This document shows, piece by piece, positions 8,427 to 17,076 of a stretch of 64,000 nt of DNA. The position numbers were made by a program, and so were the translations under genes. The notes beneath the pieces were generated by a model that was not told the origin of the DNA, did not search any database, and worked only from the letters and a program-made list of their open reading frames with translations. Origin of the DNA: Sulfitobacter alexandrii (GTDB lineage Bacteria > Pseudomonadota > Alphaproteobacteria > Rhodobacterales > Rhodobacteraceae); the NCBI RefSeq assembly GCF_001886735.1, contig NZ_CP018076.1, positions 2,604,001 through 2,668,000 on the forward strand, given 5' to 3'. How positions within the stretch are numbered: position 1 is the stretch's first letter; every line of letters begins with the position of its first letter.

Positions 8427-9746
8427 ATGCTCGCCCACAGGAACTGGGTGCCTCAACACAGCGAGGCGCTCGTGCAGCGAATCGCGGGGCGGACGGCGGA
8501 ATCGGATAGCGCTCAGATCGCCAGCCGCATCGCCGCGCTGGTCTCACGCAACCGCGAGATCCACGAACGGGAGTGTTTCAACCTGAATCCCGCGACCAAC
8601 GTCATGTCGCCCCGTGCCGAGGCCGTCTTGGCCAGTGGCATCGGCACGCGCCTCTCGCTGGGCTATCCCGGCGACAAGTACGAGATGGGGCTCGAGGCCA
8701 TCGAGGAGATCGAGGTCATGGCGGCGGAACTCGCCGCCCGCGTGTTCGATGCGTCATTCGCAGAGATCCGCGTGCCCTCCGGTGCGTTGGGCAATCTCTA
8801 CGGCTTCATGGCGCTGTGCCGGCCCGGCGACACGATCATCGCACCGCCAGCCTCCGTCGGGGGGCATGTCACGCACCACGGGGCGGGCTGTGCCGGGCTC
8901 TTCGGTCTGAACACCGTGCCCGCGCCCATCGATGCGGACGGCTACACGCTGGACATCAACGGACTGCGCAAACTGGCACACGAGGTGCGGCCGGCTCTGA
9001 TTACCGTCGGCGCATCGCTCAACCTTTTCGAGCACCCGGTTTCCCAGGTGCGGGCCATCGCGGACGAAGTCGGCGCCAAGGTTCTGTTCGACGCGGCACA
9101 CCAGTGCGGGATCATCGCCGGCAGGGCCTGGCGCAACCCGCTGAAGGAGGGGGCGCACCTCATGACGATGAGCACCTACAAGAGCCTTGGCGGCCCGGCC
9201 GGAGGTCTGATCGTCACCGACGAGCCGGCCATCGCCGAAAGACTGGATGCGATCGCATTCCCCGGCATGACCGCGAACTTCGACGCGGCCAAATCGGCGG
9301 CGCTGGCCCTGACCCTGCTGGACTGGATCGACCATGGTGGAAACTACGCCGCCGAGATGATCGCGGTGGCGAAGGCCCTTGCGGTCGCGCTGGATGCCGA
9401 AGGGCTCAAGGTCTTTGCCAAGGACCGCGGCTTCACGAATTCGCACCAGTTCGCGATCGAGGCGGCGGAGTTCGGCGGCGGACAGGCCGCATCGAAGACG
9501 CTGCGCAAGGCGGGCTTTCTGGCCTGCGGTATCGGCCTGCCGGTCGCGGAAGTGCCGGGAGACATGAACGGATTGCGGATCGGCACGCCCGAACTGGTCC
9601 GCTGGGGCGTCGGTGTCGACGATGCGCCGATGCTGGCCAACCTCGTGGCCCGCGCCCTGCGCAGCGACGATCCTGCCGGACTGGCAGCCGAGACGGCCTC
9701 GGCACGCGCGCGTTTCGACCGGCTGCATTTCGTGGGAGGCACCTGA
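8427..9746 (+). CDS. Serine hydroxymethyltransferase-like PLP-dependent enzyme
   Basis: This 439-residue fold-type I PLP enzyme belongs to the SHMT family. It keeps NLNPATNVMSP near the N-terminus, the PLP-contacting Asp in VLFDAAHQCG, and the Schiff-base lysine at about K252 in MSTYKSLGGPAGG. Canonical bacterial GlyA has THKTLRGPRGG and a more conserved tetrahydrofolate site. This divergence suggests a paralogue with a different aldol substrate (for example an alpha-methylserine or beta-hydroxy-amino-acid aldolase) rather than the housekeeping GlyA. An AAGGAGA site lies 6 nt before the chosen ATG. The preceding 127-nt gap shows no riboswitch-like structure. Confidence 0.78.
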   Translation: MLAHRNWVPQHSEALVQRIAGRTAESDSAQIASRIAALVSRNREIHERECFNLNPATNVMSPRAEAVLASGIGTRLSLGYPGDKYEMGLEAIEEIEVMAAELAARVFDASFAEIRVPSGALGNLYGFMALCRPGDTIIAPPASVGGHVTHHGAGCAGLFGLNTVPAPIDADGYTLDINGLRKLAHEVRPALITVGASLNLFEHPVSQVRAIADEVGAKVLFDAAHQCGIIAGRAWRNPLKEGAHLMTMSTYKSLGGPAGGLIVTDEPAIAERLDAIAFPGMTANFDAAKSAALALTLLDWIDHGGNYAAEMIAVAKALAVALDAEGLKVFAKDRGFTNSHQFAIEAAEFGGGQAASKTLRKAGFLACGIGLPVAEVPGDMNGLRIGTPELVRWGVGVDDAPMLANLVARALRSDDPAGLAAETASARARFDRLHFVGGT

Positions 9747-9924
9747 ACGGCCAAACGAGCAGTCCAAGCTGCGATTCATCACAGTTTTGCCAAAGTCTTC
9801 TGGTTCACTGACGGGTACTGACGACAGAATCGCTGCCATTCCTGTCGTCCGAGTTTGTTGCGCGCAGGCTGCCGCCCGCGCGATGTTTACCAGTAATACC
9901 GTAGCCAAGGAGGTTCTGACTTCC

Positions 9925-10395
9925 ATGCAGCCCGAGTTCGAAAAGGCCAGTGACGTTTCGGAATATCTTCTGAACCGGACAGGTGTCGCCCTGATGCAGG
10001 GTGATTTCGAGTCGTTCGCGCCCTGTTTCATACTGCCCCAGCACATCGAGACTTTCGAAGGCCGCTGCTATGTCACCGACCGCGAGACCCTGCACCAGAT
10101 TTTCAGGGCCGTGCGCGAGAACTACCGTCAGCGGGGCGTGACCCGGGTCGTGCGTCACTGCGTTCAGGCCGAATTCAAGAGCAAGAACCGGGTGGAAGCC
10201 CTGCACGAAGCGCGCGTCTACCGGGGCGACGACCTGCTGCAACCGCCCTACCGGACGTTTTCCTGGCTGGAACGGCGCGAAGAGGAGGGCTGGAAGGTTG
10301 CCTACAGCCTCTATGCCATCACGCAGGCCGAGGATCATATCAACGCCCTGCTGTCCGCAACCGCCCCAAAGCGGGGACCATCGCCTTCCCATTGA
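9925..10395 (+). CDS. NTF2-like (SnoaL-type) small protein of unknown function
   Basis: The 156-residue protein looks like a cone-shaped NTF2-like fold: an N-terminal helix (DVSEYLLNRTGVALMQGDFESFAPCF) followed by alternating strands and a closing ERREEEGWKVAYSLYAIT strand pair. Such folds serve as small enzymes, binding domains or dimer modules, and no function can be assigned. An AAGGAGG site 11 nt before the ATG at 9925 decides the start. An upstream in-frame ATG at 9883 lacks one. The 178-nt region before it holds no other gene. Confidence 0.7.
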   Translation: MQPEFEKASDVSEYLLNRTGVALMQGDFESFAPCFILPQHIETFEGRCYVTDRETLHQIFRAVRENYRQRGVTRVVRHCVQAEFKSKNRVEALHEARVYRGDDLLQPPYRTFSWLERREEEGWKVAYSLYAITQAEDHINALLSATAPKRGPSPSH

Positions 10396-10419
10396 ACGAA
10401 ACCGGCGGCGCGGCGCGTG

Positions 10420-11004
10420 CTATCCCGCCTCGGACTTGCCCCGGCGATCACCCCGCAACGCGGCATAGAGCACGTGGGTGCGCCAGCGACCGTCGATCTG
10501 AAGGTAGCTCTGGGCGACGCCCTCGTACTTGAATCCCGTCTTTTCCAGAAGCCCGCGCGAAGGGGCGTTCTCGGGCAGGCAGGCCGCTTCGATCCGGCTG
10601 AGATCCATGCGGGTGAAGGCGTGATGAACCATCGCCTCTATCGCCTCGCGCATGTACCCGTTTCGCGCGTGTGGCTCGCCGGTCCAGTAGCCAAGTGTCG
10701 CGGATTGCGCGGGGCCCCGCCGCACGTTGTCCAGCGTGATGGCACCGACGAGCGTCTCGTCTTCGCGCCGGAACAGGAACAGCGGCAGCGCTGTGCCCGA
10801 CCCGACCGACCGTTGTGCCCAGTAGACACGGTTGGTGAAGGCCTTGCGTGTCAGGTGATCCTCGGCCCATGCCGGTTCCCACTTCATCAGGAAATCGCGG
10901 CTCTGGATCCGCAGGCCCGTCCAGGCGCGGAAATCGGCGTGGTGGGGCGGACGCAGGGTCAGCCGCTCCGTCTCAATCCGCAGTTTCCGCTTGACCAGCA
11001 ACAT
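10420..11004 (-). CDS. GNAT-family N-acetyltransferase (RimJ/RimL-like)
   Basis: This 194-residue acetyltransferase is of the COG1670 type. It opens with ETERLTLRPPHHADF and has the acetyl-CoA-binding region GYWTGEPHARNGYMREA, then IEAACLPENAPSRGLLEKTGFKYEG, the classic C-terminal half of the domain. RimJ/RimL proteins acetylate N-termini of ribosomal proteins. The true substrate here is unknown. The ATG overlaps the stop of the M16 peptidase gene (ATGA), so it is translationally coupled and is the last gene of the oxidase-thrC operon. Confidence 0.85.
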   Translation of the reverse strand: MLLVKRKLRIETERLTLRPPHHADFRAWTGLRIQSRDFLMKWEPAWAEDHLTRKAFTNRVYWAQRSVGSGTALPLFLFRREDETLVGAITLDNVRRGPAQSATLGYWTGEPHARNGYMREAIEAMVHHAFTRMDLSRIEAACLPENAPSRGLLEKTGFKYEGVAQSYLQIDGRWRTHVLYAALRGDRRGKSEAG

Positions 11005-12266
11005 CAGGCGGCACGGCGCGCCTGCAACGCATCGAGCGTCGGAGCCTGTTCCACCGGACCATAGAGCGCAAGCGCCGCGGGCGCTGTTTCGGCCATGTGC
11101 TGAGCCAGATCGCGGACGTCGCCGGTGGTGACCGCGTCGATTTTCTCGATCGTTTCCGACAGCGGCGGAATCCGGTCCCATATCTGCAGCAGCCGCGCGA
11201 GGCGTTCGGCCCGGTTCGACGGGCTTTCAAGCCCCATCAGCAACCCGGCCTTCATCTGCGCCCGGGCACGGGCCACTTCGGCGGGCGACATGTCGCTCGC
11301 CGCGCGCTTCATCTCGTCGATGGTGATTTCCGCCAGCTCCGGCAGCTGCGCCGCCGACGTTCCCGCGTAGATCGTGGTCATGCCCGTGTCGGCATAGGCG
11401 CCGGCCTGCGCGAAGATGGTGTAGCACAGCCCCCGGTTCTCGCGGATCTCTTGGAACAGCCGGCTCGACATGCCACCGCCAAGCGCGGACGCGTAGATCT
11501 GCGCCACGTAGATGTCCTCGGCCCGGTAACCCGGAGATTCGAAGCCGAGGGCGATATGGGCCTGCTCCAGCGCCTTGACCTGACGGATCTCCCCCCCTTG
11601 GAACGTGGCGGTCTGCATCTTGTACATCGGCTTGGCCGGCATGTCGCCGAACATGTCTTCGGCCAGACGCACGATCTGGTCGTGGTCCACGGCACCAGCG
11701 GCGGCGAGGATCATCTGGTCGGGGCCGTAATGGTCGGCGATGAACCCCTGAAGGTCTTCCCGGCTGAAGGACGATACCCGTTCGCTGGGCCCCAGTATCG
11801 TCCGGCCCAGCGGCTGATCGGGATAGGCCTTCTCCTGCAACCAGTCGAAGATCACGTCGTCCGGCGTGTCGAGCGCCTGCCCGATCTCCTGCAGGATCAC
11901 GCCGCGCTCGACCTCGATCTCCTTGGGATCGAGCACCGGGTTGCGCAGGATGTCCGCGATAACGTCCAGTCCCAGCGCCACGTCGTTTTCCAGCACCCGC
12001 ACGTAATAGGCCGTCACCTCGCGGGAGGTATAGGCATTGATATAGCCGCCCACGTCTTCGATTGCTTCGGCGATCTGAAGTGAACTGCGCCGCGCCGTGC
12101 CCTTGAACGCCATGTGTTCGAGGAAATGCGCGATTCCGTTCTGCTGCGGCGTCTCATGACGGCCGCCGGCGGTCACCCACACCCCGACGGACGCCGAGGC
12201 GAGCCCCGGCATGTGTTCCGTCACGATACGAAAGCCGTTCGGCAGGCGGGTCTGGTTCAGGCTCAT
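11004..12266 (-). CDS. M16-family zinc metallopeptidase (processing-peptidase-like)
   Basis: The 420-residue protein carries the inverted zinc motif HFLEH (H47, E50, H51) in the N-terminal M16 domain. A second, inactive M16-like half follows, with the conserved ENRGLCYTIFAQAGAYADTG region. It resembles the alphaproteobacterial relatives of the mitochondrial processing peptidase beta subunit. The physiological substrate is not known. It starts within the thrC stop codon (ATGA) and ends in the start of the GNAT gene in the same way. Confidence 0.92.
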   Translation of the reverse strand: MSLNQTRLPNGFRIVTEHMPGLASASVGVWVTAGGRHETPQQNGIAHFLEHMAFKGTARRSSLQIAEAIEDVGGYINAYTSREVTAYYVRVLENDVALGLDVIADILRNPVLDPKEIEVERGVILQEIGQALDTPDDVIFDWLQEKAYPDQPLGRTILGPSERVSSFSREDLQGFIADHYGPDQMILAAAGAVDHDQIVRLAEDMFGDMPAKPMYKMQTATFQGGEIRQVKALEQAHIALGFESPGYRAEDIYVAQIYASALGGGMSSRLFQEIRENRGLCYTIFAQAGAYADTGMTTIYAGTSAAQLPELAEITIDEMKRAASDMSPAEVARARAQMKAGLLMGLESPSNRAERLARLLQIWDRIPPLSETIEKIDAVTTGDVRDLAQHMAETAPAALALYGPVEQAPTLDALQARRAA

Positions 12267-13651
12267 ACGGAGAGATTTTCCTTGATGTGGGTTTTCAGTG
12301 CACCGAGGTCGTTGCCGATGCGTTTGAAACGTTCCGGTCGGTCGAAAAGGTCCGACATGTGCGGCGGCAGATCGGGGCGGTGTCCTGTCGCGGCCTCGAC
12401 CGCGTCGGGGAACTTGGCCGGGTGGGCCGTGGCCAGCGTCACCATCGGCACCGCCGGATCGCGCTGTTCCTCGGCGACCTTGACGCCCACTGCCGAGTGG
12501 GGGCAAAGCAATTCGCCCATCGTCCTGCGGGCCATGGCGATGGTCGCGGTGGTCTCCTGCTCGGATGCGCGGCCCGACTTGTAAGTGTCCTGAAGCACCT
12601 GCATCGCGCCCTGGCTCACGTCGAAGCCGCCCTGCCCCAATTCGCCCATCAATTGCGCCACGGCGTTGCCGTCGCGCCCGTAGGCATCGAAAAGCGCCCG
12701 TTCGAAATTCGAGGACACCTGAATGTCCATCGACGGGCTGATCGACGGGTGCACCTGCGTCTTGTGGTACCCCTGCCCCCTGAGACACCGGTCGAGGATG
12801 TCGTTCTGGTTGGTGGCCACCACCAGATCGCGGATCGGCAACCCCATGCGCCGGGCGATGTAGCCTGCAAAGATATCGCCGAAGTTGCCCGTGGGCACGG
12901 TAAAGCTGACCTCGCGGTCGGGCGCGCCGAGGCTGACGGCGGCGGAGAAATAGTAGACCACCTGCGCCAGCACACGGCCCCAGTTGATCGAATTGACGCC
13001 CGCCAGCCTGACGCCGTCGCGGAAGACGAAGTCGTTGAACATGTCCTTCAGCCGCGCCTGGCAATCGTCGAAATCCCCGTCCACGGCCAGCGCGTGCACG
13101 TTCGCTTCGGCTGGCGTCGTCATCTGCCGACGCTGCACGTCGCTGACCCGCCCGTGCGGGTAGAGGATGAAGACATCCACGTTGGCGAGCCCTCGAAACG
13201 CCTCGATCGCCGCGGAGCCGGTATCGCCCGAGGTGGCTCCGACGATGGTGACCCGGTCGCCCCGGCGGGCAAGCGCCGCTTGGAACATCTGACCGATCAG
13301 CTGCATCGCGAAGTCCTTGAACGCCAGCGTGGGACCGTGGAACAACTCCAGAAGGAAATGCCCCGGTGCAAGCTGAACCAGCGGCGCGCGTGCCCCATGG
13401 TTGAATCCGGCGTAGGCACGGCCGATGATCTCGCGAAATTCGTCGTCGGTGAACGTATCGCCGATGAAGGGCCGCATCACCGTGAATGCCGTCTCCTCGT
13501 AGCTCTGCCCGTGCAGGGCCGCGATCGCGTCGCGCGACAGTGTCGGGATCGTCTCGGGCACATACAGGCCGCCGTCGCGGGCCAGCCCTGTCAGCATCGC
13601 TTCTTCGAAAGAAAGCGCGGGGGCCTGCCCCCGTGTCGAGATGTAGCGCAT
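12263..13651 (-). CDS. thrC: Threonine synthase
   Basis: This PLP enzyme converts O-phosphohomoserine to threonine. The 462-residue length and the N-terminus MRYISTRGQAPALSFEEA match the bacterial/fungal class II enzyme. The PLP lysine is K112 in LAFKDFAMQLIGQMF, and the phosphate-binding loop is ATSGDTGSAAIEAF. The start at 13651 follows the SURF1-type gene by 4 nt, and the stop overlaps the M16 gene. The linkage to oxidase genes is common in Rhodobacteraceae and does not imply a shared pathway. Confidence 0.95.
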   Translation of the reverse strand: MRYISTRGQAPALSFEEAMLTGLARDGGLYVPETIPTLSRDAIAALHGQSYEETAFTVMRPFIGDTFTDDEFREIIGRAYAGFNHGARAPLVQLAPGHFLLELFHGPTLAFKDFAMQLIGQMFQAALARRGDRVTIVGATSGDTGSAAIEAFRGLANVDVFILYPHGRVSDVQRRQMTTPAEANVHALAVDGDFDDCQARLKDMFNDFVFRDGVRLAGVNSINWGRVLAQVVYYFSAAVSLGAPDREVSFTVPTGNFGDIFAGYIARRMGLPIRDLVVATNQNDILDRCLRGQGYHKTQVHPSISPSMDIQVSSNFERALFDAYGRDGNAVAQLMGELGQGGFDVSQGAMQVLQDTYKSGRASEQETTATIAMARRTMGELLCPHSAVGVKVAEEQRDPAVPMVTLATAHPAKFPDAVEAATGHRPDLPPHMSDLFDRPERFKRIGNDLGALKTHIKENLSV

Positions 13652-13655
13652 GGGA

Positions 13656-14327
13656 TCAGCTTTCGATTTTGGCGCGGCGGCGCAGGAAATAGAAGGACAT
13701 GGCCAGCCAGATGGCCGCGAGCGAGAACCACGTGATGGCATATTGCAGATGGTCGTTCGGGATGCGCGCCGTGTCGACAGGCAGAGGCGTGACCGGGGCG
13801 GCGTTCCATGAAACCGCGCGCGCCACGACGAGCACCGGTTCGGTATCGAGCGTTTCGGCCATCGTCTGCACGTCGCGGGCAAACCAGATGTTTGCGGCCC
13901 GGTCCGGCTCGGGGGTGAAGCTGTCGGTCTCCTGTGGCCACTGAAGATTGCCGGTGACGGTCACGGCGCCCTGCGGCAGACCGGGCATATCGGCGGCGGT
14001 GGGGATGAAACCCCGGTCCACGAGGATGCGCCGCGCGCCCGTGTCCATGGCCGAAATCAGGCGGTAGCCCGCGCCTTCATCCTTCTGGGAGACGAGGACG
14101 CGCAGGGTGGCGCCTTCCAGCGTGCCGGTCACTTCCACCGGCAGGTAGGCATCTGTTTCGGGGTCGGGCCGGTCGGGAAGCGCCTGCGCGGGCGCCTCTA
14201 TCCGGGCATTGATATCGGCGAGAACGCCTTCCTTCCACGCAAGGCGCTGCACCTGCCAGATCCCGAGGCCGATCAGGATGGCAGCACCGCCAAGACCGAT
14301 GAGAATGACAAACAGGGCGCGGCTCAT
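13656..14327 (-). CDS. SURF1-family cytochrome oxidase assembly protein
   Basis: The 223-residue protein has the SURF1 layout. A first membrane helix (LFVILIGLGGAAILIGLGIW) is followed by the WQVQRLAWKE motif, a periplasmic domain with YLPVEVTGTLEG and RILVDRGFIP, and a second helix near the C-terminus (YAITWFSLAAIWLAMSFYF). SURF1 delivers or inserts heme a into subunit I of the aa3 oxidase. It lies 94 nt after ctaE in the operon. Confidence 0.92.
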   Translation of the reverse strand: MSRALFVILIGLGGAAILIGLGIWQVQRLAWKEGVLADINARIEAPAQALPDRPDPETDAYLPVEVTGTLEGATLRVLVSQKDEGAGYRLISAMDTGARRILVDRGFIPTAADMPGLPQGAVTVTGNLQWPQETDSFTPEPDRAANIWFARDVQTMAETLDTEPVLVVARAVSWNAAPVTPLPVDTARIPNDHLQYAITWFSLAAIWLAMSFYFLRRRAKIES

Positions 14328-14421
14328 GCGGGGGTCCGTGGTCCAACGAAAAGGCGCGCGAAGCGGGTCGCGCGCCTTGGGGTATTAGGCAACGGGGCGG
14401 CGGATGCAACCCCGCGCGGGA

Positions 14422-15234
14422 TCAGCCTGCCGGCACGCCCCAGATGTAGACGGCAAAGAACAGGAACAGCCAGACCACGTCGACGAAGTGCCAGTACCAC
14501 GCGGCGGCTTCGAAGCCGACATGTTGACGCGGGGTGAAATCGCCGCGCATCGCCCTGAATAGGCAGACCGTCAGGAAGATCGTGCCGATGATCACATGCG
14601 CACCGTGAAAGCCGGTCGCCATGAAGAAGGCGGAGAAGAACGCGTCACCGCCGAAGGTCCAGTCGTAGTGAAGCAGCAGTTCGGCATATTCGTAGGCCTG
14701 CAGCGCGGTAAAGGCGAGGCCCAGCACGATGGAGATCGCGAGCCCGCTGATCAGATCCTTGCGATTGTTTTCATGCACCAGCGCGTGGTGCGCCCATGTC
14801 ACCGCGCAGCCGGACAGCAGCAGGATCAGCGTGTTGATCAGCGGCAGGTGAAACGCATTCACCGGATCGAAGATCGGCGGTACGTATTCCGACCCGGCGT
14901 ATTCGTTCATCGGGTAGAGCGCCTGCTTGAAGAAGGTCCAGAACCACGCGACGAAGAACATCACCTCGGACATGATGAACAGGATGAACCCATAGCGCAG
15001 GCCAAGCCGGACCACCGGGGTATGATCGCCCACGTGGCTTTCCAGAACGACGGCGCGCCACCAGCCGAACATCACGTAAAGGACGGCAACGAAGCCGCCC
15101 CAGAACAGGAATGGCGTGCCACCGTGCATCCACAGCACGGCGCCGAACAGCATCGCGAAGCCGGCGATCGCGCCGATCAGCGGCCAGCTCGAGGGGGCCA
15201 GAATGTGGTAGTCGTGGTTTTTTGCGTGGGCCAT
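14422..15234 (-). CDS. ctaE: Cytochrome c oxidase subunit III
   Basis: This 270-residue polytopic membrane protein has seven predicted helices, as in the aa3-type enzyme. It starts [19 protein letters not shown] and contains [15 protein letters not shown] with the conserved glutamate, WAHHAL, and [14 protein letters not shown]. Subunit III supports proton delivery and turnover stability. It is preceded by ctaG with an 18-nt gap. Subunit I (ctaD) is not in the window; in this bacterial family it is usually unlinked. Confidence 0.96.
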   Translation of the reverse strand: MAHAKNHDYHILAPSSWPLIGAIAGFAMLFGAVLWMHGGTPFLFWGGFVAVLYVMFGWWRAVVLESHVGDHTPVVRLGLRYGFILFIMSEVMFFVAWFWTFFKQALYPMNEYAGSEYVPPIFDPVNAFHLPLINTLILLLSGCAVTWAHHALVHENNRKDLISGLAISIVLGLAFTALQAYEYAELLLHYDWTFGGDAFFSAFFMATGFHGAHVIIGTIFLTVCLFRAMRGDFTPRQHVGFEAAAWYWHFVDVVWLFLFFAVYIWGVPAG

Positions 15235-15252
15235 TGCGGGGGTCCCTCTTGC

Positions 15253-15828
15253 TTAATTCAGATCTGTTGTTGGCTCTGCATCGAGGGCCGCATAACCCTC
15301 GGGCAGATCGATTTCGTAGAATGTATATGACAGCGTGATGGTGTGTACATACTTGGCGTCGCTGTCGTTGACGATTTCGGGATCGACGTAGAAGCTGACC
15401 GGCATCTGCACCGTCTCGCCGGGTTCGAGCACCTGTTCGGTGAAACAGAAGCAGTCGATCTTGTCGAAGTAGGCACCCGTCGAATAGGGCGTCACGTTAT
15501 AGCTGGCCTGTCCGGCGATCGGGCGGTCGGTGGGATTGTGCGCCTCGTAGAAGGCAAGCGCGGTTTCTCCCAGCCGGACCTCCATCTGCCGCTCGACCGG
15601 CTTGAAGGTCCAGGGCATGTCGCTGTTGAGGCTTCCGTCGAAGCGCACCTTGATGGTGCGGTCCGAGATTTCCTCGCCCGCGGCCTGAACCTGCTGGGGC
15701 ACACCGCCAAAGCCGGTGACCCTGCAGAACCAGTCGTAGAAAGGGACAGACGCCCAGGCGAGCCCCCCCATGATCACGACGACCGAAACGGTCTGAACAA
15801 CGGTCTTTTGCGGTCCGGAAAGTGCCAT
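15253..15828 (-). CDS. ctaG: Cytochrome c oxidase assembly protein CtaG/Cox11
   Basis: This 191-residue copper chaperone for the CuB site of subunit I has one N-terminal membrane helix (VVQTVSVVVIMGGLAWASVPFY) and a periplasmic Ig-like domain. The copper ligands are in the diagnostic IDCFCFTEQ motif, followed by LEPGETVQMPV. Its ATG overlaps the stop of the small coxF-like gene (ATGA), indicating translational coupling. Confidence 0.95.
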   Translation of the reverse strand: MALSGPQKTVVQTVSVVVIMGGLAWASVPFYDWFCRVTGFGGVPQQVQAAGEEISDRTIKVRFDGSLNSDMPWTFKPVERQMEVRLGETALAFYEAHNPTDRPIAGQASYNVTPYSTGAYFDKIDCFCFTEQVLEPGETVQMPVSFYVDPEIVNDSDAKYVHTITLSYTFYEIDLPEGYAALDAEPTTDLN

Positions 15829-16013
15829 CAGTCTGCTGCCTCCATCGCGGCGGGCGGGTTTGCGGTGCCGGGCGCGCGGGTGAAGTCGGTCTGCGTGATC
15901 TTCACGAAGGTCAGCACCATGACCAGCACCACGAAGCCGCCAAGCATCAGGCCGACGCCCACGTTCCGGCCCTTGCGTCGCGTGTGGATTTCGTGTTCAG
16001 CGCGAATGGCCAT
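15828..16013 (-). CDS. Small single-helix membrane protein of the ctaB-ctaG interval (CoxF-like)
   Basis: The 61-residue protein has a basic, His-containing N-terminus (MAIRAEHEIHTRRKGRN) and one membrane helix (VGVGLMLGGFVVLVMVLTFVKI), then a short Pro/Ala-rich tail. It overlaps both neighbours by ATGA, so it is certainly translated with them. Similar very short proteins sit at this position in oxidase operons of Rhodobacterales, where the name CoxF has been used. Its role in oxidase assembly is inferred from position alone. Confidence 0.82.
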   Translation of the reverse strand: MAIRAEHEIHTRRKGRNVGVGLMLGGFVVLVMVLTFVKITQTDFTRAPGTANPPAAMEAAD

Positions 16014-16948
16014 CACCAGCCTCCCATGCCCCAAGTCCGCAGAGTCGCCTCTACGAGGATCGCGCCGAAGTGCAGGAACAGATAGTAGAGCGACAGGCGG
16101 AAGAACTTGCGCTCCACAAGGTAGTTATCGGCCTCTGCCGCCACCTCGTCACGCTGCCAGATCCGCCATGCCCCCAGCAGGAACAGCGCGTTCAGAACCA
16201 CCGCCACGGCAAGGTAGACATGGCCCCCGATCGCGGAAAAGCCGGTGCCGACGGCGAGGATCGCCAGAAGCACGGTATAGGCCAGGATGTGACGCCGGGT
16301 GGCGGGGCGGCCATGGGTCACCGTCAGCATCGGCACATCGGCATCATCGTAGTCGGAGCGCATGAACAGCGCCAGCGCCCAGAAGTGCGGCGGCGTCCAC
16401 ATGAAGATCAGGGCGAACATCAGCCACGCCTCGACCGAAAAGCTGCCGGTGGCGATGATCCAGCCGATCACGGGCGGAAAGGCACCCGCGGCGCCACCGA
16501 TGACGATGTTCTGCGGCGTCGCACGCTTGAGCCACATGGAATAGACCACGGCGTAGAAGATGATGGTGAACAGCAGCATCGCCGCTGCGAGCAGGTTCGC
16601 GGCCAGCCCCAGCATCATGACCGAGAGAAAGGACAGCCCCACGCCCAGTGCCAGTGCCTCGCCCGGCTGCACCTTGCCGGCGGGGATGGGGCGCTTGGAC
16701 GTGCGGCGCATCACGGCGTCGATATCCGCATCCCACCACATGTTCAGGGCACCGGACGCCCCCGCGCCGATGGCGACGAACAGGATCGACGCAAAGCCGA
16801 TCACGGGATGCACGGAAACCGGCGCGGCCAGCATGCCGACAAGCGCTGTGAACACCACCAGCTGCATCACGCGCGGCTTCAGCAGGGCGAAATAGTCGCC
16901 CAGTTCCGCTTCGTTCTCCAAGGCTGGCGTTTGGCTGACGTCGGTCAT
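16013..16948 (-). CDS. ctaB: Protoheme IX farnesyltransferase (heme O synthase)
   Basis: This UbiA-family membrane enzyme transfers a farnesyl group to heme b, giving heme O, the precursor of heme A for the aa3 oxidase. The 311-residue protein contains the prenyl-diphosphate-binding motif NMWWDADIDAVMRRT and the second Asp-rich loop DYDDADVPML, with about nine hydrophobic segments. I took the ATG at 16948 (MTDVSQTP), which has AAAGGTG upstream, over a start 12 codons earlier. The 128-nt gap to ctaC contains GC-rich inverted repeats that could modulate readthrough. Confidence 0.95.
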   Translation of the reverse strand: MTDVSQTPALENEAELGDYFALLKPRVMQLVVFTALVGMLAAPVSVHPVIGFASILFVAIGAGASGALNMWWDADIDAVMRRTSKRPIPAGKVQPGEALALGVGLSFLSVMMLGLAANLLAAAMLLFTIIFYAVVYSMWLKRATPQNIVIGGAAGAFPPVIGWIIATGSFSVEAWLMFALIFMWTPPHFWALALFMRSDYDDADVPMLTVTHGRPATRRHILAYTVLLAILAVGTGFSAIGGHVYLAVAVVLNALFLLGAWRIWQRDEVAAEADNYLVERKFFRLSLYYLFLHFGAILVEATLRTWGMGGW

Positions 16949-17076
16949 GTTGCACCTTTCGCTGGCGAGGGGGTCAGACGGCATGTCTTCCCTGCGATAT
17001 CAGGCAGGGCGGAATGGGCGCACCATCCGCCGCCGCCTGCAGTCTTGACGCGGCGGCATGCGCCGTGCCCGCACCT

